Positions 48,881-58,580 are shown, counted from the stretch's first letter. The stretch: 64,000 nucleotides of DNA from Bacillota bacterium (GCA_022793795.1 JAAWDM010000041.1:1-64000), one strand, 5' to 3'. Notes: generated by a model not told the origin, from the sequence alone. A program made the numbers and translations.

Positions 48881-50148
48881 TGGATTACCTGGGAATCGTA
48901 TTGCGATTATTTTATATTGCTGGAGATATTGCCCTTTTTCATGGATTGCTGGGATACAGGTTCCAGGGGAAAAAGGGACTGATGGCCATTGGTGTGGTGT
49001 GCGGGGCGATATATGTGGTCTTACCTGCAACGAATATATTCTTTATGTGGATATTTTGGCTTTACTATCTGTTCCTCTTTTTGGGAGATAAGTTTCTCTT
49101 TGAAGGCGTGGCAGGTGGTCTGGTAGTTTTTGTTATTGCGGCGAGAAATGCATTGGGAAATCTGATGGATGGCATTTTTGTTGTTTTCCTGTTATACAAA
49201 AGGGATGATATAACGACTTGGAATGTGTATGCCATAGGTTTGAATGTATTCTTCTTGATTTGTATGTTGCTGCTAACATGGTGGAGAAGAAGGAGGGGAT
49301 TGGAGATAGGGCTGAACCAGATAAAACCCGTTTATTTCTGGATATGCAGTTTTATGCTGTTAGTACCCACGATTTCTAGTCTGATTTGGGGTGGTCTCAT
49401 CAATGAAGAACAGATTTACGTCAGGGGCGTGGTGGAGGACGGACTTTTGAGTTTAGCCATTATTGGTCTTGCCATCGCTTTTCTTTGTTTGAATCTGCGG
49501 GGAAAACAGCTAAAACGGGAGCAGATTTTGAATTTGCAATGCATTAAAGAGCAGACCGAGCAGTATAAGGCGCTCCATGAAAAACAGCAGGCTCTTAGAA
49601 CCTTTCGCCATGATTTAAACGGCCACATCATCGCCATGCGGAAACTTGCCGACGAGGGAAATTTGACGGAACTGCGCAGCTATCTGGAAGACTGGGTCAC
49701 GCTGAAGGAGGAGTCAGCCTATATTTCAACCAACCATGTCATCGGGGATGCGATTTTTAATCACTATGACAGTGAGAGTCGAAAAAATCAGATAAACTTT
49801 CAGGTCAAGGGAGGTTTTCCTGAGCCGATGAAAATATCGGAAACCGATCTTTGCATCATTTTGACCAATCTGGTGGGAAACGCTTACGAGGCGGCGGCAT
49901 TGTGCGACAAAGAAAGGTATGTAAGGATAGAGATCGCCCAGCTAGGTGAAGAGAGCATCCATATTACCATCGTTAATTCAGTGAAGGAAAAGCCTGTTTT
50001 ATTGGAAGGAAGGATGGAGACTACCAAGGAGGACAGGGATTCCCATGGACTGGGGATTGTCAGCGCCAAGAAGGCCCTTGGCAAGTATGGAGGAGAACTG
50101 ATTTATGAGGTGGAAGAGGAGCGAGTGGTGACCAATATTTTGGTTTGA
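48877..50148 (+). CDS. GHKL-domain sensor histidine kinase (AgrC-like)
   Basis: FRHDLNGHIIAMRKLADEG, DLCIILTNLVGNAYEAA, GLGIVSAKKAL; N-terminal TM region; 4-nt overlap with regulator. Confidence 0.9.
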   Translation: MMDYLGIVLRLFYIAGDIALFHGLLGYRFQGKKGLMAIGVVCGAIYVVLPATNIFFMWIFWLYYLFLFLGDKFLFEGVAGGLVVFVIAARNALGNLMDGIFVVFLLYKRDDITTWNVYAIGLNVFFLICMLLLTWWRRRRGLEIGLNQIKPVYFWICSFMLLVPTISSLIWGGLINEEQIYVRGVVEDGLLSLAIIGLAIAFLCLNLRGKQLKREQILNLQCIKEQTEQYKALHEKQQALRTFRHDLNGHIIAMRKLADEGNLTELRSYLEDWVTLKEESAYISTNHVIGDAIFNHYDSESRKNQINFQVKGGFPEPMKISETDLCIILTNLVGNAYEAAALCDKERYVRIEIAQLGEESIHITIVNSVKEKPVLLEGRMETTKEDRDSHGLGIVSAKKALGKYGGELIYEVEEERVVTNILV

Positions 50149-50171
50149 AAAGGGGATTTTACACAAAAATC

Positions 50172-50211
50172 TGCAATTTATCCCGAAATATTGCAATCTA
50201 TCCCAAAATGA
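50172..50211. promoter_or_regulatory. 20-bp-period direct repeat, candidate LytTR binding site
   Basis: TGCAATTTATCCCGAAATAT / TGCAATCTATCCCAAAATGA. Confidence 0.55.
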
Positions 50212-50239
50212 TGCTAAGCCTATAGACATTTTACCCGAA

Positions 50240-50290
50240 AGCTGGTATGTTTTGGTTACAAAAGGATGTAACCAGAAATACCGGCTTTTA
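50240..50290 (+). terminator. Long hairpin followed by short T-run upstream of exported-protein gene
   Basis: GCTGGTATGTTTTGGTTACA-AAAGGA-TGTAACCAGAAATACCGGCTTTT. Confidence 0.55.
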
Positions 50291-50308
50291 TGGTAGGAGG
50301 GAAAAAGG

Positions 50309-51016
50309 ATGAAGAAACGTTTAATCATGACAATGGCTATGGCGCTGATGATGGCGGTAACGCCGATGACCGCATTTGCAGGAGAGAAGGCAGAAGATGC
50401 AGAAACAGCCGCTGCCATTAACGAGGCGCTGGCTGCGGCGGGAGACCTGGGCGGCACGGTTGCCATGTATAGCTTGCCAAACGGCATAGCTTATGGTCAG
50501 GAAGTATATGACCTGGGCGATGGAAAAACTTTAGTGATGGAGTTTGAAGAGGGAGAGGACGGACTGAAGAACTTTATAAAGGATAATACGGAGCCTGTTA
50601 TCCAGCCGCTGGCTACCAATGGAGAGATCCTGTGGAAGGATTATGGGAGCAGATATTTCACCGCGAAATCCACTGTTTCAGTAGGATTGACAAGCGGGAG
50701 TCTTATACTAGAAAACCACTATACGTTGAGCAGCCAGGGTATTGATGAACGGTATGGCGTGACGGATGGTTCCCCGAAATCAGGGAACAGTTATGTGACA
50801 CCGGGAAGCGCGCTGGTTTCCAATCAGACGGCAAGGCTCAAAGGTTCCTCAGAGGTACGGATGTATGCGGATTATACTGTTACGAGTAAAACAGGAACCG
50901 CAGTAATAAAAGAGAATGTTTATCGGCTGACCACCTCCGTGGGCTATATGGATCAGAATACAGCAGCCAGTCAGGTCAAGGTGAAACATTCCTGGACGCT
51001 GACCACCATAAAATAA
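50309..51016 (+). CDS. Exported hypothetical protein
   Basis: Signal peptide MKKRLIMTMAMALMMAVTPMTAFAG. Confidence 0.7.
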   Translation: MKKRLIMTMAMALMMAVTPMTAFAGEKAEDAETAAAINEALAAAGDLGGTVAMYSLPNGIAYGQEVYDLGDGKTLVMEFEEGEDGLKNFIKDNTEPVIQPLATNGEILWKDYGSRYFTAKSTVSVGLTSGSLILENHYTLSSQGIDERYGVTDGSPKSGNSYVTPGSALVSNQTARLKGSSEVRMYADYTVTSKTGTAVIKENVYRLTTSVGYMDQNTAASQVKVKHSWTLTTIK

Positions 51017-51215
51017 AGCAGGAAAGTGTGGATTAAAATATTTCGGGGATATCAGTGGATATCCCCTGAAATAGAAAAGGTTATCGGAACTATAGATGAA
51101 AGGACTATGGTGGCCATATGCGGGTAGGAAACAAAAGGAGATGAACAGTGTAGAGTAAACCGATGAACGCAGCATTTTGACAAAATAAAAGAACGCTGCG
51201 AGAGAGGAGAGGGAA

Positions 51216-52154
51216 ATGAAGAAGATGAGAAAAGTGATAAGCTTATTGTTGGTTCTGATTATGGTATTTGCAATGTCGACTACGGCGTTTGCGGAGGAAA
51301 CGGATGTATTTGCAGAGAAAGGTGTTGTTATTGAAAAAACAATGACAACTGAATATGAAATTGTTTTAGAAGAGGCTAAACAGTTCGAAAGGGATAACAG
51401 TAAAATGAAGACTCAGGCTAAAGAAAATCCTTTGAAAGAGTATGAGGATGTCTTAAAGGAAAGAGCAGAGCTATCCGAGGAAGAACTATTAGGTTATGGA
51501 TATACCGATTCACAAGTACGTCTTTTAAAAGAATATGCAGATGGAATAAAAACTTTTGAACAAATTGCACCTTATGCGACAGCTAGTATTACCACTTCCT
51601 TAGTAGCGACAACACATACTTCCAAGAAATATGTGTTAGAATATAATTGGGCGTGGACTGCAGTACCTGCAGTCACCAGAACAGATAAAGTGGTATTGGC
51701 CCCATATGGATTTAATTCTAATGGAAACAGAATAAATGAAAAGATAGATAGTAAATCTGCAAGTATTGTATATTACTATCTTGATGGCCGACTCGCACAA
51801 ACGAATAGACCGACGGTTAACGTTGGTGATGACATATCGGTAAATGTTGATGTTCCAATGTATATTATGGATAGTTCTCAATCAGATAGAATTTGGGCAA
51901 AACGAGGAACAATCACATGCCAATTTTCTCCATTAGGTACCTCGGCGAATTTTAATGGTATGAGGGTGCAAGGAAGCTATGGGCATATGGCAAGTGCAGC
52001 AACATCAATCAAAGTAAAAGTAACAGTAAATCCAGCTGCAAGATCTATTTTGATAACATTTACAGCTATGCCTGGAAGCACTGCATTAACGGGTATGGGA
52101 ACAAAACAGATAGTTTTTTATAATAATGGTAATCAAACGCTAGAAATAGGTTGA
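51216..52154 (+). CDS. Exported hypothetical protein
   Basis: Signal peptide MKKMRKVISLLLVLIMVFAMSTTAFAEE. Confidence 0.7.
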   Translation: MKKMRKVISLLLVLIMVFAMSTTAFAEETDVFAEKGVVIEKTMTTEYEIVLEEAKQFERDNSKMKTQAKENPLKEYEDVLKERAELSEEELLGYGYTDSQVRLLKEYADGIKTFEQIAPYATASITTSLVATTHTSKKYVLEYNWAWTAVPAVTRTDKVVLAPYGFNSNGNRINEKIDSKSASIVYYYLDGRLAQTNRPTVNVGDDISVNVDVPMYIMDSSQSDRIWAKRGTITCQFSPLGTSANFNGMRVQGSYGHMASAATSIKVKVTVNPAARSILITFTAMPGSTALTGMGTKQIVFYNNGNQTLEIG

Positions 52155-52165
52155 TTTTTTAATAA

Positions 52166-52290
52166 GGGGCTGCGTCCTAATTTGATATGCTCTGATATGC
52201 TCCCTCTTAGGTAGACAAGTGAAATAATATAAGCTTGTCGCTTAGGAGGGAGTATGTCAAATGGTTATTTTCCGTTAATACGACAGCTCC
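52166..52290. mobile_element. MITE-like foldback element
   Basis: Imperfect TIRs GGGGCTGCGTCCTAA / GGAGCTGTCGTATTAA (revcomp) plus internal inverted repeat CTCCCTCTTAGGTAGACAAG...CTTGTCGCTTAGGAGGGAG. Confidence 0.55.
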
Positions 52291-52312
52291 TTAAAATAGT
52301 GAGGTGTGACTC

Positions 52313-53152
52313 ATGAATTCAAAGTTAAATGCTAATATAATAACGTCTGTTCATACAGGATGCTTGGCTATTCTTTTGGGAAGCAGCATCAGCCTATTTG
52401 TTTCTGCTGCCCTAAAGGCGTTTCTAACTATCTCTACAATCTTTTTGGCAACAGTGACTGTTTTGCTAATTATCAATATCTGTATGGAGGGCACTTGCGG
52501 ACTGGGAATTCTTCAAGGATATCCGGTTAGTATCAGATATCTGCTGATAACGGATTGCCTGACGTTAATATATTGCCTATGGCTGATTGGAAAATTTGAT
52601 TCAGATGGAAGTTTGTTGATTACCAGAGAGTTGAATCCATTTACTTCATTGACCGCAATACTTATGGGTATTGAAATATTTTCGATGATTTGCGATGGAA
52701 CACAGCAAAGGCCAAAACTGAAAATTCGTGCGGTTATGGTTTTAGTGGGAAGTACCGTGCTGTTAGGCTATGGAGTATTTTATGCAGTGCTGACCACCGA
52801 AAGGCCCTATTATGTATTGCTTTTTTGTATTGGAATGATGTATATTGCAGAAATAGTTTTCATAAGGGAACTTTTTCAAATCCAAAATCGCGGGAAGTTA
52901 TCTTTCCTTGATTTTGATTTGAGCCTGGGGGATTCCAGGAGCTCTGTCTGGATGTCTTGTATTGGAAGTATCCTTTACATTGTTTCACTGGCGGTTTCTA
53001 TAGAAAATGTTTGGTGGCCTTTTCTAAAAATCTTTGGAGCTGGATTTGTGCTTTATGGTATGTTATTGTTTATTAGCCAAGCAGGGCAGTCATTTAAGAT
53101 AGCCAAGAAGGAGCTATTGGAAGGTAATAGGGATAGTAAGGGTGAAATATGA
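52313..53152 (+). CDS. Multi-TM hypothetical protein
   Basis: Long hydrophobic ORF with GTGAGG RBS. Confidence 0.6.
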   Translation: MNSKLNANIITSVHTGCLAILLGSSISLFVSAALKAFLTISTIFLATVTVLLIINICMEGTCGLGILQGYPVSIRYLLITDCLTLIYCLWLIGKFDSDGSLLITRELNPFTSLTAILMGIEIFSMICDGTQQRPKLKIRAVMVLVGSTVLLGYGVFYAVLTTERPYYVLLFCIGMMYIAEIVFIRELFQIQNRGKLSFLDFDLSLGDSRSSVWMSCIGSILYIVSLAVSIENVWWPFLKIFGAGFVLYGMLLFISQAGQSFKIAKKELLEGNRDSKGEI

Positions 53153-53164
53153 GGAGATTGTAAT

Positions 53165-53377
53165 ATGCTTTGGACTACAATGGAGTTTATGCGTATAATA
53201 TCACTACTGTGTGGAAATACATGGATATTATGGCCGATTATCTTTGTATATACGTTTGGATATGGAATCATCAATGGCGTAAAGGGAAAAAGGAAAATGG
53301 CGTTGGTGCTTCTTACGTGTTCAGCTATAGCATGTTTCATTATGTATGGTGACTATATGTACTCAACATTTGTTTAA
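53165..53377 (+). CDS. Small membrane hypothetical protein
   Basis: 70 aa, two hydrophobic stretches, directly after previous ORF. Confidence 0.45.
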   Translation: MLWTTMEFMRIISLLCGNTWILWPIIFVYTFGYGIINGVKGKRKMALVLLTCSAIACFIMYGDYMYSTFV

Positions 53378-53613
53378 GATTTTATTTTAATCAAAAGATA
53401 AGTAGTAGGAATATAAAATATTAACAATTGAGTATGAAACTGAGATTGCTACAATAATTAAAGCATGCACGATTTAAAGCTAAATGAGAGCGTGAAAACC
53501 TGGCAAACCTAAGCCTTCTATGATAAAATAAAACTATCATAGAAGGCGATTATTGATTTTTTATCAGAAGATTTTACATATTTTTAGAAGATATATAGGT
53601 CAAGTGCAAATAT

Positions 53614-53781
53614 GTCTTCATATTTGTGACAGGCTTATTTATACTTCATAATTCACATGCTGTTTCCAATCATGCTAATGCTTGGGAAACAGAATATTTA
53701 ATAGAAGCTAATAGAAATCGTAGAGTAATTTATGTTCCACAGCAAGATGATATCAATGGAATAAAAGCTATTTATGGATAA
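53614..53781 (+). pseudogene. C-terminal remnant resembling a matrixin-type metalloprotease
   Basis: Open frame without start ending ...VIYVPQQDDINGIKAIYG*, the typical D-I-x-G-I-x-x-(I/L)-Y-G tail. Confidence 0.4.
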
Positions 53782-53790
53782 CATAAGGAG

Positions 53791-54492
53791 GTGAATCTTA
53801 TGTTAATAAAGAGACATATCAAGACGATGTTTTTTATTATGGCAATTGCCCTGATAATATTTGGTTTGTTTCAAATCAACGCTCATAAGGATTTGAATAT
53901 TTCCTATGATTATCCAGTTGCTTTAAATCTGGAGGAAATGGTTGGCGCCGCGGATCCAGTTGTTGTGGGAAAGTATTTGGAGTTTGATTCTAAGTGGAAT
54001 ATGTGCCGCGAAATAGGAAATATAGAAAATGAAGATACAGAAAGATATGTGGAGGGGCATCTTTACCGATTTTCCGTTGAGGATGTATTGTATGGGGATA
54101 TTGAAGATACCATAATATTAGTAAATCATCGATTTTCTGAAAGCGCAAAAATAGAGATGGGTGATGGAAATGTATCAGAGATAACGGTTCATGATCCTTT
54201 ATATATTAAGCCGGATTTGGGTCAGACTTACATTTTATTTTTAAACTATAATAATGAATTTGGAAACTATTATGGTGCAATAGAGCCTTTTTCCATTAAG
54301 AGTTCGGGCGATACAGTGGAATTACAATCCAATTTAATTGAGAAAAAAGGCGACTTTATTGAAACCATCAGGGTAAGTCGGTTTCAAACTGTTGATGTGA
54401 AAAGCTGTGCATTGGAGATAGAAGATACAATTAGTGGAGTATCGTATATGGACATAAAGTCACAGATAGTAAAGGCTTTAAAAAGGCCATGA
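53791..54492 (+). CDS. Membrane-anchored hypothetical protein
   Basis: N-terminal TM, aaggaggtg RBS, 233 aa. Confidence 0.6.
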   Translation: MNLMLIKRHIKTMFFIMAIALIIFGLFQINAHKDLNISYDYPVALNLEEMVGAADPVVVGKYLEFDSKWNMCREIGNIENEDTERYVEGHLYRFSVEDVLYGDIEDTIILVNHRFSESAKIEMGDGNVSEITVHDPLYIKPDLGQTYILFLNYNNEFGNYYGAIEPFSIKSSGDTVELQSNLIEKKGDFIETIRVSRFQTVDVKSCALEIEDTISGVSYMDIKSQIVKALKRP

Positions 54493-54562
54493 CAGTGAGG
54501 AAGAGTTGTATGTTTTAAATATTTTGTTTGATGCAGTATGGATGAACCTTGAGGAGGCTGCC

Positions 54563-55031
54563 ATGGAGAGGAATTATCCGTTATTTTGGATTTTTCTGGC
54601 ATCGCTTTATGCGACATTGTTGAATCTGTTAGGTATGTGTCAGGAAGTGAACACTGTATATACCTTGACAATAACAGCGGTCGTATATGTTTTGTGGGGA
54701 AGCAGCATCTATTTATTGTTTAGACAATCTAAGCACATGGGAAAGACGTGTATTCGTCTTTCCCTGTTCGTTATGTTTTTGATGTTACTCTTTTTAGCGA
54801 GTGAATGGTGGAACGCGGAAAGCGGTTATATATCCATGTTTGAAGAATTGGGATTGGAAACGGTCAGTTTGGAAAGTGGCTACTGATAATCTTCTAGGTA
54901 ATTTTATTGTATTTTTCGGTTGGTCAGCTCCATTTTTTTATTTGGCGCTGAAGACATATCGAAAGGTTAGTGAACCTGATTATGGAACAGACAATGATCC
55001 CAAAGGTATTTTAGTAGAGCGAGCTGGATGA
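54563..55031 (+). pseudogene. Frameshifted small membrane protein
   Basis: MERNYPLFWIFLAS... ends LESGY* at 54886; hydrophobic continuation DNLLGNFIVFFGWSAPFFYLALKTYRK in another frame to 55031. Confidence 0.45.
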
Positions 55032-55035
55032 AAAA

Positions 55036-55524
55036 GTGGTTATTTCCAAAATGGAAATAACCACTCAACATGGGGCAATAGAAGGAAAAACTCAAACAAG
55101 AGAAACAAAGTTTTACAATCTGGATGCCATTATTTCTGTTGGTTACCGGGTGAATTCCAAACGGGCAACCCATTTCCGTATCTGGGCCACGGGAATCCTG
55201 AAAGAATACATGACAAAGGGCTTTGCACTGGATGAAAAGCAGATTCGCCAGTTGGAGCGGGCAGTGACGGGTTATTTTGATTACATTGAAGACCTGATCG
55301 AACGAGAAAATACCTTCACTATGGAGGAATTTGCCGCAAGCATCAACGAGTTTCTTGCTTTCCGCCGGTATGACATTCTCCCTGATAAGGGCCGAATTTC
55401 TGGTCAGAGAGCAAAAGCCAAGGCAGAGGAGGAATACGCTGCTTTTAACAGGACGCAGAAGATTACTTCTGATTTTGACCGTGAAGTGAGGAGGATGTTG
55501 GAGAAAGGCAGTGATACAGAATGA
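55036..55524 (+). pseudogene. RhuM family protein, N-terminally truncated
   Basis: EITTQHGAIEGKTQTRETKFYNLDAIISVGYRVNSKRATHFRIWATGILKEYMTKGFALDE matches the RhuM core; stops immediately upstream, only GTG start. Confidence 0.65.
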
Positions 55525-55605
55525 GCAGATTGGAAGAATTGATTGCGGAACTTTGCCCAGACAGGGTGAAGTATAAAAATCTGGGAGAAAGGTCAAAAAT
55601 AACTC
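55521..55605 (+). pseudogene. Type I restriction-modification specificity subunit (HsdS) N-terminal remnant
   Basis: MSRLEELIAELCPDRVKYKNLGE is the typical HsdS N-terminus; homology lost after about 28 aa. Confidence 0.65.
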
Positions 55606-55870
55606 CTGTTGACACATTCTTTGAAATCAGAAGATTTGGTCAAAAATCCAACCATATTTTACCATTTAAGGGCCGTTTCCAAAGGTTACACATGGAAATT
55701 TTGACACGACTCCCTTTGTTTTGCAAACTGAGTCAACGTTTTCGGCCGATTTTGTTGACTCAGAGGGGAAAAGCGGGGAATGAGTCAATATCGACCGGAA
55801 AATCACCCTGAACATCCCTGTTTTGCAAAGGGAGTAAGGCCAATTTGTTGACACATAACCTGAAAGACGA
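55600..55870. repeat. Inverted-repeat cluster with recurrent TTGACnC/GAGTCAA motifs
   Basis: At least six TTGACAC/TTGACTC/GAGTCAA occurrences; inverted ACTCCCTTTG and CAAAGGGAGT. Confidence 0.55.
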
Positions 55871-56056
55871 GAAATGAGTCAAAGCAGTGGAGTGAATTGG
55901 AAGCCATCTTGTATGAAAAGAGGATGTCATATGTTAAAGGACTTTGTTGTCGCATGTATAGTATCTCAATTATAGGGCGGATTGCTGGGGTGGCAGGTGG
56001 CTACTGACTAACAGGCATCTACATGTTAACGTGAGAGATAAAAAGAGGGCACAAAT

Positions 56057-56467
56057 ATGGAGCGAAATACGGATGCAGAGTGCTGGAATTTCATGGTTAA
56101 AATCGGATATGCATATATCGTAATGGAAAATTTCATTCTTGCATTGCAGGGCTGTACTGGCAGGGCATTGTTTTCTTTAGAGGATGAGGTGGTATTTGTG
56201 GCGTGTTTAGGGCCGTATGTATGTAGCTATATGATGACAGTTTACGATGTTTTGCAGCGTGGATGCTATGAAAATACCATTGTGATTGGTAATAGGAACC
56301 AGGCGGTAGAAAAAATTAGCCTTATATTTGGGTATTTCTCGTTATACGTTTCATTACAATGGAAAGCGGTTTTCCTAGCTTCCGAAATGGTAAGGTTTCT
56401 ATTGATCCAATATGCAAGCAAAAAGGAAAGGTACACCCATGGCGACATTAAACAAACTGGTACATAA
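56057..56467 (+). CDS. Hypothetical protein
   Basis: 136 aa ORF, no recognised motif. Confidence 0.3.
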   Translation: MERNTDAECWNFMVKIGYAYIVMENFILALQGCTGRALFSLEDEVVFVACLGPYVCSYMMTVYDVLQRGCYENTIVIGNRNQAVEKISLIFGYFSLYVSLQWKAVFLASEMVRFLLIQYASKKERYTHGDIKQTGT

Positions 56468-56660
56468 CAAAACCTATGGCCGCACTACAGTGACTTTGAC
56501 TGTTGCTATTATGATGTTTATTACATGGCTGCAGAGTTTAAGTTTCCGTCATAAATTCAGACTCTTTAAGGATGATAGGGGCCCGGATTTGTAATCCTAT
56601 CGTTCATGGTGAGACCTGTCCATTTTTCTTAAAATAGGGCGAAAAAGGAGTGATTTTATC

Positions 56661-57008
56661 ATGAACGATTTTGCCGTAAAGATTGGAGAGAAAATTAGGG
56701 ACGCCAGAGTGAACAAGGGATTGACACAAGAGAAATTAGCTGAACTGACAGACTTATCTACAAATCACATTTCTAAATTGGAAAGAGGTATTTGTTCGGT
56801 GGGACTTCATAACTTTTACAAAATATGCAGGGTCTTACAGCTTGATTTAAATGAAATTGTGTATCCGGATGTTTCGGAAGGCTTTGGTAATCGGAGCCCA
56901 GGAACTTCTGGTTGTTTAACCATCAATGAGATGGCGGTAATTGAAAGCCATTTACGGGAGGCCCTATCTGTGATATATGTCAGCAGAGGAGGTCAACTTC
57001 ATGGGTGA
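56661..57008 (+). CDS. XRE family HTH transcriptional regulator, copy 2
   Basis: IGEKIRDARVNKGLTQEKLAELTDLSTNHISKLERG; paralog of 47632-47988. Confidence 0.9.
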   Translation: MNDFAVKIGEKIRDARVNKGLTQEKLAELTDLSTNHISKLERGICSVGLHNFYKICRVLQLDLNEIVYPDVSEGFGNRSPGTSGCLTINEMAVIESHLREALSVIYVSRGGQLHG

Positions 57009-57047
57009 AAAAAGGAGTATGAAATGGACTTTTCCGCCTGGTGAGCC

Positions 57048-57076
57048 TTGACGGAAGGGGCTGAATATACTATAAT
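57048..57076 (+). promoter_or_regulatory. Promoter of the pur operon
   Basis: TTGACG, 17-bp spacer, TATAAT. Confidence 0.8.
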
Positions 57077-57107
57077 ATCTACATGAAAAGACAAACTATT
57101 TTAAAGA

Positions 57108-57219
57108 AAGGCCCAGTGCGACTGACGGAGAAATGTGGAGCACCACGGAGGAGCAACGGGTTATATGAAGTCGACCGTCTGGGCAGTTCTATTTTTAAGG
57201 GATAGAACTGCCCTTTTTG
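57108..57219 (+). ncRNA. ZTP (pfl) riboswitch with terminator
   Basis: GCCCAGTGCGACTGACGGAG...TGTGGAGCACCACGGAGGAGCAACGGG...CGACCGTCTGGGCA; terminator GGGCAGTTCTAT...ATAGAACTGCCCTTTTT overlaps the aptamer 3' end. Confidence 0.88.
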
Positions 57220-57270
57220 ATTTTTGGGTTTCATGCAAAGCATAAGCCCCCAAGGAATGGAGGAAACGAG

Positions 57271-57819
57271 ATGAAACGAGTAGGTATCATTATGGGAAGC
57301 GACAGCGATCTTCCTGTAGTAGAGAAAGCGTTTGACGTGTTAGACGAATTAAAGGTACCTTTTGAGGTACATGTGCTATCTGCACATAGAACGCCGGCAG
57401 AGGCCGCAGCCTTTGCAAAAGGCGCCAAGGACGACGAAATAGGCGTTATCATAGCAGCAGCAGGCAAGGCAGCCCATCTGGCAGGAGCCATGGCAGCCAA
57501 TACCACCTTGCCAGTCATCGGAATTCCGGTGAAATCCTCTACGCTGGATGGATTGGACGCCCTGCTGGCAACAGTACAGATGCCAAGCGGTATGCCGGTA
57601 GCAACGGTAGCCATTGACGGCGCAGCCAATGCAGGAATTTTGGCGGCGCAGATTTTGGCACTAGGCGACGAGGGGCTGGCTCAGCGGCTCACGGACTACA
57701 GACAGAAGGCCTCCGATAAGGTTTTGGCGAAAAATGCAGCCATTGAAGAAAAGTATAATAAAAAGGCCCAGGCCATGACCCAAGCAGAGGAAGCGGAAAA
57801 TCCTCAGGACGTATACTAA
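57271..57819 (+). CDS. purE: N5-carboxyaminoimidazole ribonucleotide mutase
   Basis: [40 protein letters not shown]. Confidence 0.95.
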   Translation: MKRVGIIMGSDSDLPVVEKAFDVLDELKVPFEVHVLSAHRTPAEAAAFAKGAKDDEIGVIIAAAGKAAHLAGAMAANTTLPVIGIPVKSSTLDGLDALLATVQMPSGMPVATVAIDGAANAGILAAQILALGDEGLAQRLTDYRQKASDKVLAKNAAIEEKYNKKAQAMTQAEEAENPQDVY

Positions 57820-57872
57820 AAGGTCAATCGAGGGCAATAAAACCAGAATAGATAAAAAAGGAGAAACAAACC

Positions 57873-58580
57873 ATGGAAAAAAGAGAACAGATGTATGAAG
57901 GAAAAGCTAAGAAGGTATTTGCAACTGATGATGCAAATTATTGCATCGTATCATATAAGGACGACGCCACCGCATTTAACGGACTGAAAAAGGGAACCAT
58001 CACCGGCAAGGGCGTGGTCAACAACAAGATGAGTAATTATCTGATGAGCGAAATGGAGAAACTGGGAATTCCAACCCACTTTGTGGAGGAACTCAATGAC
58101 AGAGAGACCGTGGTAAAAAAGGTTTCCATCGTGCCTCTGGAAGTCATCATCCGTAATGTGGCTGCTGGCTCCTTCTCTAAGAGACTGGGCGTAGAAGAAG
58201 GCACAGCTTTAAAGACCACCATTTTGGAATTCTGCTACAAGGACGACGACCTGGGCGATCCAATGGTCAACGACTACCACATTTTGGCCATGGGCTATGC
58301 CACTGAAGAGGAACTGAATACTATCAAGGATTTGACCTTCAAGGTCAATGAATTCCTCAAGGATTTCTTTAAGAAGATTAACGTAGATTTAATCGACTTT
58401 AAAATTGAATTCGGTAAGACGCCGGATGGACAGATTCTTCTGGCCGACGAGATTTCTCCGGATACTTGCCGTCTCTGGGATGCCACTACCCACGAAAAGC
58501 TGGACAAAGACCGGTTTAGAAGAGACCTGGGTGGTGTAGAGGACGCTTATCAGGAAATGATGAGACGTATTTTCGGTTAG
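57873..58580 (+). CDS. purC: Phosphoribosylaminoimidazole-succinocarboxamide synthase
   Basis: [33 protein letters not shown]-like, [12 protein letters not shown]. Confidence 0.96.
   Translation: MEKREQMYEGKAKKVFATDDANYCIVSYKDDATAFNGLKKGTITGKGVVNNKMSNYLMSEMEKLGIPTHFVEELNDRETVVKKVSIVPLEVIIRNVAAGSFSKRLGVEEGTALKTTILEFCYKDDDLGDPMVNDYHILAMGYATEEELNTIKDLTFKVNEFLKDFFKKINVDLIDFKIEFGKTPDGQILLADEISPDTCRLWDATTHEKLDKDRFRRDLGGVEDAYQEMMRRIFG

Noticed and set aside
53511-53550. Strong hairpin GCCTTCTATGATA...TATCATAGAAGGC considered as a structured RNA
   Set aside because: Most simply an isolated terminator-like hairpin; no second copy or conservation visible.
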